The notes below the pieces were generated by a model that was not told the origin of the DNA, did not search any database, and worked only from the letters and a program-made list of their open reading frames with translations. Shown one piece after another: positions 23,247 through 34,900 of a stretch of 64,000 bases of DNA (positions are counted from its first letter, which is position 1; each line of letters begins with the position of its first letter). The translations under genes were made by a program, and so were the position numbers. The stretch lies in assembly GCF_003369915.1 (NCBI RefSeq), contig NC_046674.1, positions 6,758,001 to 6,822,000 of the forward strand. Direction: 5' to 3'. The DNA is from Drosophila miranda. Its lineage: Eukaryota > Arthropoda > Insecta > Diptera > Drosophilidae.

Positions 23247-24172
23247 ATGTTGGACAAAGTTAAGAACGTGATTATAGTCCTCTCTGGAAAGGGTGGAGTG
23301 GGAAAGTCGACTGTTAGCACACAACTGGCGCTGGCACTACGCCACTCCGGACACAAGGCAAGTGCCGGACCAACTATTTCACCATGAACCTGCAAACCGG
23401 ATGCGTAATTGTTGTATTTTCCTTATAGGTGGGCCTGCTGGACATAGATCTGTGTGGTCCCAGTGTACCGTTCTTGCTGGGCCTCGAGGGGAGCAATATT
23501 TACCAGTGCGACGAGGGCTGGGTCCCCATTTACACGGATGCGAGCAAAACTCTGGCCGTGATGTCCATTGGATTTCTGCTAAAGAATCGCACGGATCCCG
23601 TGATTTGGCGTGGTCCCAAAAAGACCATGATGATACGCCAATTCCTCACCGATGTCAAGTGGGAGGAGCTGGACTATTTGATCATCGACACGCCACCCGG
23701 CACCTCCGACGAGCACATAACCGTCATGGAGTGCATGCGTGAAGTGCCCTGCAATGGCGCCATCATTGTAACAACGCCACAGAGCGTGGCGCTGGACGAT
23801 GTGCGCAAGGAGATCACATTCTGCAAGAAGACGGGCATCAAGCTACTGGGTATTGTCGAGAATATGAGCGGGTGAGGATCAGGTTTATGGAGGCGGCGGC
23901 ACCTATCAGCTTTGATCAACTTACTGAGACTTTCGTTTGCTTTTCACAGATTTGTTTGCCCCAATTGCACAAACTGCACCAATATCTTCTCCTCGAACGG
24001 CGGCGTGGAGCTAGCGCATCTCGTTCAGATACCACATCTCGGCACTCTGCCCATAGATCCACGCGTCGGCGTGCTTGCCGGCTCGACAGCTTCTGTGCTG
24101 GATGAGTTGCCTGATTCGCCAACGGCCCAAGTACTGAGGGGAATAGTTCAGCACTTGGTTGCACTAACATAG
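23247..24172 (+). CDS. Nubp2: NUBP2-type cytosolic Fe-S scaffold P-loop ATPase
   Basis: Exons 23247-23357, 23429-23871 and 23950-24172 give 258 residues (mammalian NUBP2 has 271). NUBP2 (yeast Cfd1) and NUBP1 (Nbp35) form the scaffold that builds [4Fe-4S] clusters for cytosolic and nuclear proteins. Visible: the deviant Walker [10 protein letters not shown] at residues 14-22, DIDLCGPS, the switch region [26 protein letters not shown], and the cluster-binding CPNC near residue 190 (FVCPNCTNC). Intron 1 begins GC, not GT (AAG/GCAAGT), and ends in TATAG; the frame and homology need this GC-AG intron. It is divergent from Pss. Confidence 0.94.
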
Positions 24173-24265
24173 ATTAAAAACTGATTGGATTGGTAAGTTT
24201 TTCGTTTACTTTGGTTTTATTTTTGCATCATTTTGTTTCTGCGTTTAATGACTAAATTGTTTAAC

Positions 24266-24271
24266 AATAAA
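24266..24271 (+). terminator. polyadenylation signal of Nubp2
   Basis: AATAAA 94 nt after the TAG stop. Confidence 0.55.
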
Positions 24272-24405
24272 ATGAAATGAATATGGGAATGCAGGAATGC
24301 AGTCAATCCGTTTGAGGGGAACAAATAATGTATGTGTATCGTATATATTTATGTATATATAATTTATGAGTGAGAGTAAGTATATTGTATGTTTATAGTA
24401 GCACT

Positions 24406-25206
24406 ACAAGGGTGTTTAATAAGTTTTGCGGTTCGATAAGAGAGGGCGTTACGACTAGTCTAATTTTTTGTTTGTTATTTTGGTACATCTTTTTTACAAT
24501 TTAATTTAATTTAATTTTTTTTAAATTTAATTTTATTCAATTAATTTCCACGTAGTCGTAAGAAGTATTGGGTTTCAGAAAGCTGTGCAGAATGGGTGCC
24601 GCATTCGCTAAAAATAAAAAAAAACCGACTTTCTCAGCACCAGTTAGAGTGTTTTCGAAACGATAAAGTGGATTTTGTGGATCGATTCATCACTATAAAT
24701 GAGACTTGGGTTTATCACCATTATTCTGAATGAAATCAAGAGGCTAAAGCGTGGTGTGAACCTGGTTCTTCGGCTCCTAAACGAGTTAGTGTCAGTTTTA
24801 TAGGATGCGAAAGAAAGTTTGTTTGTGGACCACTTGAAACTGGTAAAACAATGAATTCCGAATATGACTTTATCCTTTTAGACCAGCTGAAGGAACAAAT
24901 TCGTGAGAAAAGACCCAATTTGCAGAAGAATTAATTATTTTTCATCAAGTCAATCCATTTTAACAATGGCTAAAATCCATGAATTAAAGTTTGAATTGTT
25001 GGAGCATTCACTGTATTCACGAGACTTGGCCCCTAGCGACTTCCATCTGTTTTCATAAAAGCTGTGGAAGCGTATTTTGAGGCCCTTCCGGATTCTAACT
25101 TCTGGGTTCTAACTTCTGAAATCTCGTTGGAAGACTATACTAAATAACAAAGTGTATTTCAAACCCTTACATTGTGTTTTTCTTATCGAACCGCAAACAA
25201 CCTTGT
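24406..25206 (+). mobile_element. decayed mariner-type transposon with terminal inverted repeats
   Basis: The left end ACAAGGGTGTTT..GCGGTTCGATAAG and the right end CTTATCGAACCGCAAACAACCTTGT are inverted repeats. The left arm has about 9 extra bases. Between them, frame-broken translation reads mariner transposase: CAEWVPH (helix-turn-helix linker region), FVDRFITINETWVYHHY (first catalytic Asp region, with the expected TGDE-type site changed), a block like GETITxDxY, LKEQIREKRPNLQK, and LGP-RLPSVF corresponding to LAPSDYHLF. Several stops and indels are present, and the N-terminal DNA-binding part is missing. At about 800 bp versus the usual 1.3 kb it is an internally deleted, inactive copy. 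Confidence 0.8.
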
Positions 25207-25778
25207 ATGTGGGCCAGCTGCCAAAATAAAGTTACGTGCGACGACGACGACGACCACTCAAAGCTATTTTTAATATATTATAGAGAGTTACGTCGGAATC
25301 ATAGTATAATTTACAATCAATCTAAACAGTCCGCCTTTTAATACTTAATCCAATCTCGTTTTCTTTCCCTTCGCTTCGTTTAGTTTCCTGCAGTTTTGTC
25401 TATCTTTTCTTTTCGCTATTTAGAGTTATCAGAAAATAACGTAAACTATCTTAATGGAGGCTTAAACATAATTCTTACTCTGTGAATTTGAGCATAGCCT
25501 TAAGATCTAATAACCTTTGCACACTTTTCCAACAGCTCTCGGATAGAAATACATTTGAAAGATCTATTGACTCCGTCAATTCGGAGTATTTTTTCTCTAA
25601 AAAAATACTGGATACTGGAACCGTTGCTCTCCTTCGTCCATCGATTCGTTTCGTTTCGGTTTCAATGTCTGCTTCTGTCTGGTTCTCCTTGCCCTAGTTG
25701 GGCGGAAAATGTGTGTGTGTGTTCTTTTCGGTTTTCATTTTTGTTGATGGATCTGATAAGGTTCTTTCTCTCTCTCTA

Positions 25779-25824
<46 letters not shown>

Positions 25825-25957
25825 CTCTATGTCGTATCACTATTGCAGACTTTTTCCACTGTTTTGGTTTAATTTGTTCTAGATGGATTGGACCACTAGA
25901 GGGTAAGATCAAAAATCAGTCTGCAGAGAGGATGAAAGGGGCACCACAATAAAAATG
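25207..25957. other. spacer and probable 3' UTR of cmpy
   Basis: No gene. The region just below 25958 is the probable 3' UTR of cmpy on minus; no AATAAA could be firmly placed. A GACGACGAC run lies near 25240 and a long CT microsatellite at 25767-25823. Confidence 0.5.
25767..25823. repeat. CT/GA microsatellite
   Basis: About 55 bases of nearly pure CT (GA on minus) in the probable cmpy 3' UTR. GA tracts of this kind are binding sites for GAGA factor in flies. Confidence 0.85.
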
Positions 25958-28900
25958 CTAGTTCTGCAATTCTTCCTTGATCGGCTCACTGCCGATGGGC
26001 GTTAGCAATAGATGTAGCCCCGTATTGCCCAACGGCTGTGGATTGGCTTGTGACACCTCACGGTAGTCCGTGTTTTGCTTTTTGCCATTGGTTTGCTTCT
26101 TGTGGACAAAGCAAAAGTAAAATATGGCAAACACACACACGAAAAAGACAACAAAACCGACAACAACAGCGGGAATCGAAATCCAACGCTTGACACTGTC
26201 CTTCTCCACAGGCACAGCATCTTCCAAGACTGTGCGAGTGGTCCTATCCGTGTTATTGGATCCAGAAACCAGTCTGGTCGACTGGGGTGCTGGCGGCGGT
26301 GGTGGCTCCGATGTGCTAGGATGATCGCTAGCCGCCTCTGGCAGCGGATCTTCAGTGGATGTGGTCACGGTCTCCTCTGTGCTAATCTCATCGAGCATCT
26401 GTGAGGGGGTGCTCTCTTTATTGAACTCAATTGAGGATGACCCCGTTTCGTGTGGATTGGTAATCTGATCTTTCTCCATTGAGAAGGCATCCGTTGTGGT
26501 TTCATAGACTGAGGTGGCTGTGGGGCCGCCTTCGTCGGGAGTGTCAGAGCTTGCAGTGAGATCTGTGGTTGGCTTTGTGGAAGTGGCATCCAATGTTGAA
26601 TACTCATCCAAGTCGGGGGGGGCTACGGGGCCCTCGCTGGCTGGCGACGACTCCATGGTCGTGTCATTGTCGCTTTCAGTGGAGCTATCGATCGTCGTGC
26701 TGGAGGTTAATGGAACATCACTTGGCTCGTTTTCGGTCGAGGAAACGGAACCAGTAGTTGTTGTGTCGGTGCTGGAATATTCATTCGAGGGATCAACCAT
26801 TGCCGCAGTGGTATCCTCGATCTTCTCAGTGGTGCTGGTGCTGCTGCTGGTGCTGGTGTGATTTACAGCCAGTGGTGGTCCACTGGTGGTGCCCGCTATT
26901 GAGGGTCTGATCAGTTCCTCTTCGTCTTCGGACGGACAGACCGGACAGCAGTCGCCCTCTCTCTGAATGGGATTCTCACAATCCGGCTCCAGACACTGGG
27001 TGGCCTTGCAGGATCGCTCACTCTGCTGATCGCATTCGCATGTGGTGCAGCCGTTATTCTCCATCCAGATATCACCCTTCATTTTGGGCTCCTCGTTGAA
27101 GGTCAGACAGTTGAGCAACTGCTCCGACTCGCTCGATGGACAGATGGACAGGCAGATGGAGCAGGTCTTGCACTCAATGCACGCGTTCGGATAGTATCGA
27201 ATGGGATTCGAACGATCGCAGACGGGCATTTCGCTGACGCACTGGTAGCGCGAACAACAGCTGCCCGGCTCCCCGGTGCCGCGCACCACCTCAACGAGCA
27301 CCTGATCCGGTTCACATTCGGGCCTCTCCGGACAGCTCTGGCATTTGTTCGTGTCGATTTCCAGAATGGGTATCGCTGCAAAAGGAAGAGAGAAAGGTGT
27401 GAATAAATTGTGGGTACTGTCTACACACATAGGTACTACATATGCAGCTTGTTGGTTCAGTCTATTAATACTCGTTGAAATTTTGACAATGCTGAAATTA
27501 TTTCTAACAACACGACATCTGGCATGTGTGCAGATGAAAAAGCTGCCAAAGTAAATTTCCTTTTCGTGTGGCGAAATCAATGCAACAATGCAAACAAATG
27601 CATTTCGAGTATTCATCAAATCACAGCTATACTCATGCTCCTTCGATCATTACGAATCCCGCTTCCAGTTCGATTTGAATCACCCCTGTGATATTCGATT
27701 TGTGGGGAAAGTGGATGTGTGTAACGCCCAGAAGGAAGCGTTTCCGATCAGCATCAAAAGCCGAGTCGATTGAGTCATGGGCGTCTGTCCGTCCCTATAT
27801 TATTATTATTCTAACGCATTTTTTGTGTCTCTCTCTCTCTCGCACTCTTCAATGTCGTTCAAAGTTAGCGCCCTCTGGCGGAGGAAAGCCATACTGTGTG
27901 AGTGTCGGTCATAGATATACGTTTAACTTACGATCCCCCAAGAATATTCTCGAAACCTTGTTCAGTGTAAGGCAAGAAGGAGTCCAGAAAGATTGTGTGT
28001 TGCCCTCTCGTTCTCTTTACCAGAAAATCAAGTCCAGAACGAGAGAGACAAAAATCTTGAATGCAATATTTAATATATTGATTTTGAATCTGAAATGTAT
28101 TTATTTTATTGAAATTTTCCATCAAAACTTTTTCATTTACGTGCAAGCACTTTCTTTTTACAATTTATGATCTCGAAGCGAGTCTATGGGTATACATTTT
28201 GAAATTCAATTGTAAATATTGAAAAATTGTATATATTGAATTTCCGGGCACACACAGGGGGTGTGTAGAGATTCCATGCACCTGACCTTAAGAAGAATAT
28301 TTACTCGTAAATATCAACAAAATTTCAATAAAGCCTTGAACTAGAATATAAAATTCCACTCAATGCCACAGATCACATAATTGTAATCAGATTTTAATGA
28401 ATTGTTCAATATAATTTAGGATATAACAAGTTCCAAAACTGATTTGAATGCCCTTCAAGTTCAATATTAGCATATAGCCGTATCGATCTTGAATTCCAGA
28501 CTCTAGTGCACATTCTATATAGTCACTGAATTATTCAATAGATCTGGAGGTAAATTTATAAAAATTGCAATTTGATTAGAGAGTTGTTTGAGCCAAAAAA
28601 GCACACAATCAAAACAAAACAAAACCAAACTAAACAAAACAAAGGAAAACAAAAACAAAAAGAAATTTCTATTTGGGGGAATACAAAGTACGCGAGTGAC
28701 AATCTCGTTTATCATTTATTTATTGTTATTGATTTTTGACATTTTATCATTGAATTAGTAAGGGAGGAGAAGGAGGAGTGCCGGTGGGATGTAGAGCGAT
28801 AACAAATTTGGGGCGGGGGGAAACGGAAAAAACAATTGCAATGCAAAACAAAACAAAACAAAACAAAACAAAACAAAAACTGAAAGATTTCTTTTGGATC

Positions 28901-31900
28901 GATTGAGTCAATTTGGGGCCCGGCTATAGCTCCAATTTGTTCATATATTTTTGATACGAGTATTACAAAATTTCATGCCCCCATCTTTTACAACGACACA
29001 CCACAGACTCCCGTCGATGCCGCCGATCAATGATCAATGATCACGAAGGTTATAGAGAGAGTGTATATTTTCGATATTGACGTCACTGTCGAAGACTTTG
29101 TAGGTGAAGCGCATTTAATTGAACGTAATTTAAAATAGATATAAGTTGTTGTAGTTGTTGCTTTGTTTGATTCTTTGGCTATCAGGTCGAAGCGATCTAT
29201 ATGACAGCCCCGATGCGACGCACAGTGCGGCCAAATGCCAGCGACGTTCGTGCCACACGTTTTGGATGGCAGATCAAAGCGGCAGATCATATTTTAAAAT
29301 GTGACAAATAATGCAATAAAACATAGGATACAATAGCTAGTCGAAAATCAAAAACATCCCACGGATTCCATACATTGCATTTATCCCAAAAATATGAGAC
29401 AAATTTTCCCATGTAGGAAAATACTTATATTCAACAATTGAAATTCTAAAAGACCATGGCATCCATGGAAGGAAAGTTTCTGGGAATAGAAATGCTAACA
29501 ATACAAAGGAAAGATCTATGAAAGAAGGCTTCTGTTTGGATTAAATTTTGTTGCTGCTAAAAAAAAAACCCGATAAACAAGACACAATACCGAAAAGAAT
29601 TTCATTCTGAATCTAGTCGCTGGGTGTAAAATGCTTTTGCAAATTATATTTAAATGCTTAGCCAGACAATAAATGTCTATATATGGTGCATGATTATGGC
29701 CTTCTTTTCTCTAGATATTCATTATACATATTTTTCGTCTTTTCCCTCTTGTGGGTTTATTGACCCAAACGTGTGTATGGTATAGTAATACTTTTTATCG
29801 CCGTTTGGGTCAGTCAGCAAAAAGTAAAGAGTATATATACATATATGTATATCAAGAGAGGAGAAGGAGAAGGAGAAGGAGGAGGGTTCCAGGTTTCAAC
29901 GGTTCCAAAGGTTACTACAGTGTAGATACTCGTACAAATTCAATGCAAATTACCTAAGCATATATCCGCCTCATAAATGGGTCGGCACTCATTAGCAGAG
30001 AGATCTCAGATGATTATGATGATTATAGGGGATCAGAGACAGAGAAAGAGAGTCAAAGGCAGAGTCAGAGCAACCAGCAGAAGTGCGACTACTCACTTAC
30101 GTCACCTCACAGCCACAGATACACAACAACCAGATACAACAACAGATACAACAGATCTTGAAGCTTCACAGGCGCTCAGGCGATCCATATTTCTTTTTGA
30201 TTGATCTACAGTCGAAGGTTGGCATGCAAAAATGCAATTCAGGGAGCGAGGAGAAGCCCCAACCAGCACAGCACAGCGCACAGCACACAAACCAGATACT
30301 CGTACTCTCTGACGCGCTATGGCGGCGTATCTCAAAAACGAAAAACGAAAAAAAAAATATATAAATTCCAGTACAATTAGCAGTCGGTTATATTTTTTGA
30401 CACGCTGCCTGTCAGCGCCGGCTCGTTGACATGCAAAGTTACTTAAACATAGAGCTTGGAAAAATCACACAACACACAACAGACAACAGACAAAACAAAC
30501 ATTACATTACTACACGACAATATACTAGAAACTACCTAAAGACCAAACGGAGGAGGTCGTCGTTTATGTCTATTTCATATCTTAAAGGTCTCGCGAGTCT
30601 TTTCGTCAGCCAGGGGCGTGCATGTACCTGACTGAACGCTAGCCATTACATCCCCTCACACAAATAAGTGCTTTTTTTTCCTTATTTTTTCCTTCTTTTG
30701 TTCTTGCAGTTGATGGAGTAATTAGAGACGAACGAATGCCCATTCAGATTCTGTTGAAATTTCGGCGTGTTTACCATTTGGCAATCGTGTTGAACCATCA
30801 TCATGTGGAATTGTCGCATTGTGTTTGCGGAGAATTATCATATTTACGTACATTTTATCACATTTGATGGGGCAGATACTCGCATGGGCATTAGGGGACC
30901 CATAAAGCTGTGACCATGAAGGGAATTACTTGCTAAACTGTGATTTATCAACAGTAATGCGGTAGCAATTAGTGATCACTGATGGTCACTGAACTGATGA
31001 CTGAATGGTCACTGATTCCATGGTTGAATTGTTCTTTCTTTTTTTTTTTTTTACTAATATAATTAATTAAATAATAATTTTAAATAATAAATATAATTCT
31101 TTTCTAATTTTTGCTATTAATTAGTTAGTTTTAATTTTCATAATAAACATTTAAAATATAAATCATTATAAATAAAAATAAAAAACAAAATAAAATAAGT
31201 AATACCAAATAATATAAAAAAATAAAAAAGCCTAGGTAATTTTTTTTCCCACTTTGCTTTTTGTTAAACTAATAATTCTTGTTTCTGATCTCTGGGAAAA
31301 ATCTCGTCTCTCTTTAAAATGCACGATCGAGAGAGTATCTTTTTTCTTAAACATATACCAAAACAGTGACTAAATCTTAATAGAATATTTTATTTCTGAG
31401 TAAAACGCACACTCAATCCCATTAGCGGTATCTTAAACCCCAAGGCGAGTATTCAAATATTTCATTCCAGCAATGATTTGACTATCGATGGCTGACGCCA
31501 CTGCCACTGCCACTGCCGCTGCCACCGCCACTTCCCTCTGACCAATGAACTATGACAGTGATTTAGAGTGATATTTAAGTTCCAATGAAATGGCCGGTAA
31601 AAATGTGACCCGAAAGCCTGAGTAATCAGTTTTTATAGTTTGTGCAAAAAGGTATCCTAAATACAATCGTACAAAGGCTATCAATCTTCATGTGTCGCCG
31701 TAAGTAACCGTGATTTATGCGATTTAGAGCATATGGACTCTCTCGCACTCCCAAAGGCGACGATCTCTTTCCGCATTGTCTGGCAATTAAGTGGCAGACA
31801 TAGACCATAGACCATAGACCGTAGACCCCATGATTCAATGATCGCCGCACTATTCAATGATTGTCCGGCACTTCACGCTAAGCATTACCATTACCATTAG

Positions 31901-34900
31901 CATTAACAGTCTTTCCTTTTGGCCAATAGTCAGGCATAATGTTTTTTCTGGCACTGTTACCCCCCTGTTATAGAGTAGAATTTATGAGTGCTCTGCTAAT
32001 TCGCTGGAATTGCGTAAACAAAACATTTTCGCATGCGGAGAGCTTTCTTTTTTCGGCCGACGGCGACAGGCGTAGTAAAACCTTATCTTAATTATAGATC
32101 AATTATAGTAGTGGTAGCCGTCACATGAATGCTTAGGAACAGAACCGAACAGAACATCATTAATTATAAGTGCGAAAATTCGGTCGAACAGATGTGTGCT
32201 GTGCAAAAAAAAAAAAACGGTAGGCCCTGAAATGGAATGGATTGTAATGATTTTTGCAACTCCAATTGGGTTTTTATTTACCCTTTTGTTGGGCCCAAAC
32301 CAGACATATCTGTGGAACCGACCTCCCAAAAAAGTGAGAGACGTGTCTGAGACGTATAGAGAGAGAGAGAGAGGGTGTATGGGTAATTATTTCGTATTAT
32401 TTTATACAAATTGCACAATTACAATTAAATTATACGGCAAAGCGTAAAATGTCTGATTAATGACAAACTGGGGAGGAGGAGGGCCGGCCGGGATGGGATC
32501 GCCAGCGGAACAGATGTGCGCGCTGATATTCAATTTATATATATATATTTTTTTTGTATACAAAATAATAATTATAATTATGGTTAAATAATTACTGTAT
32601 TGGGACCAGCAATATGTGTCTGCACCAGCATTCAGTATCATGACTGACGCCTTTCTGCTGGGATTATTGGTGTTCTCGGCGGCGGTGGCCGTTCTCTTGG
32701 AGCCCCTGCTGGCGACAGTACGTAACAGATGTCGTGTCGCCCCCCCCCGCACCATATAGACTCGCATATACCACACAAAACATATACAATATACAAAATA
32801 TATGTGTATAATTTGTGCACGTTGCCTACTTATAGAGAGACTTTGAGATACGTTGGCGCACCATCAACTGCACGGCCATTGACCCGGCCACAACGGCCGC
32901 CTTTCACTGCCTGATCGTGGAGCTGCCCAAGCGGCAGGGAAACTTCTTGAACACCCGACTCCTGCTCAACCGACCCGTGCCCAAGATGTGGGTGGAGATG
33001 AGCGTGGGCCAGGTCGGTGGCACTGGCACTGTCCAGAACCTGATGAAGGTACGCGTGGATGCCTGCCATCTGGTAGGATTCCGCAGCAAAAATCGTATAC
33101 TGAATGCCGTTCTCGGGAAGCTACTGCAGTCGGGCAACTATCCCAAGGCCTGTCCACTATTGGGGGTAAGTAGTAAGATGGATCTTTTCCACTTGATCTT
33201 GAACTGCATAGACCTAGGCATAGACCTCTATTCGGTATACGTAATATCCCATAGTCTTTGTGTACACAAATCCTCCAAACAGCCAAGAATTTACCAGAAA
33301 CACACACAGGGAAATTATTTAAAAGCCCGCGATAAACAAGATATTATCGTATATGGTATGTCTATATATATGTCTGTGTTTATAAACACATCAAATGCTT
33401 ATTAACTGAAAATAGAGCTATTGCAAACTGAAGTGAGAGGCCCAGGCAATGGAAGCCCCAAACCCAAATCGATTTTTAAATATCATTCTCATTTTTTTTT
33501 TTTTCCTGTTTTTCTGTAAAAATTGTGCAATGCCTAACGAGTTTTCGATACCGATTCGATTCGATTCGATTTCATTCCACAGAATGTCAACTATACGTCC
33601 ACACATTTTGCCCTCAATCCGGATCACTTTCCAGCCTACATGCCGGACATGAAGTTCAACACGAAATTGGTTTTCTATCTGAGCAAGAATATCACCCTGA
33701 TTAGGGCCAGTGTGGATGCCGAGGTAATGAGGCGATCGTAGATACATACACAGTCCAGCCACAGGCATAGCCACGGCCACAGCCACAGCCACCGCTTCCA
33801 ATAGAGAGAAACTCAAAAACCAAATCCAAAAACCATGACTAACTTGGGAACGGAGAGTGACTAATGGCCTTGGTATGATTATTATCCATGGCATTCTCTA
33901 GATTAGAGCCGTGTCTAAAGCTAAAGCAAATAATAAATCTGAGGAATGCCTTATTGATATATATATATTTTTTTATCAGTCTTCAGGGTCTGTACTATGA
34001 TACCCTATTCCATGAAATTCCGCGTGCACAGTCCATCTTCGTCGTGGCCAAAGCGATGTAGATAGTCCTTAAGGTACGTCTTTATGTACCGTACCCGTGG
34101 CATCTCATCTGAGTTGCCGTCGTGCCTCCGTGAAACCCGTGCCCCGACTACGCCGTGTGCCAAACGGTGTGTCTGCTGCAGGTGCTCTCTAAATGACGGA
34201 AAATGGAGTGACTTCTCGAATTTCTGGAAATTTTCCACCTTGCATGGCTCTGCACAACTGTACCTCCGACACATTCCTTTCCTTCTCTGCTCTCCGCATT
34301 TTAGTTGGTGGCGGCTTGTTTTCGGTTTCTCTATTTTGTTGATATTGCGGGTGCAAAAAAATAACAGATTAAGAGCTAGGGCTCTGGCATTTAAATTAAG
34401 AAAATGACGTGAGCCCGCTGACCAACGGTAACAGATTTAGCCGAAAGAAAAGTGCCCCACGAGACGCACAAAACGCTAGGAGCGCGTCTTTACGCTTTGT
34501 TTTCAGAATCAGAATCAGTTTTTTTTTTTTCATATGTTTGTTCAATGCAAAGTTGTTGATTCATGGACGGCAGGCAGGTCTCTTATCGGTGGGAATACGT
34601 CATTTATTTAGTGGTAAAGAGCCAAAAAGGGGTTTGCTATTTGAGTTCTATGGGAAATATCCCAATATTTTAATGGGTCAATGCCATTAGCATGAAAGCC
34701 ACAACAAAGGTCACCATGGAGAGGTGCAGAAAGGTGGTGTCATGGGGCTGGCAGACAGGAGACCCACCCCAGACAACTCCCAAAACGACGGGGGTAAAGT
34801 CTGAAATAGCTCACTTAGTGGGTTAGTCACAAGAGGCCTTTGATGGGGGAGAGGGGCTTACTCAACGCGCAAGAATGCAGGCCGGCATTCTGCTGTAGTT

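Larger units (their letters stand above)
27376..32639 (-). other. cmpy intron, left part
   Basis: No supported exon. Contains a dispersed repeat copy (27705-27900), an AAAAC run, GA-rich bits at 29860-29885, an AT-rich low-complexity block at 31040-31240, a GCCACT repeat at 31497-31535, and a CATTACCATTA cluster near 31885. Confidence 0.6.

Noticed and set aside
29027..29290. 87-residue minus ORF in the cmpy intron
   Set aside because: Contains ACA-derived Thr run and no family match; not distinguishable from chance.
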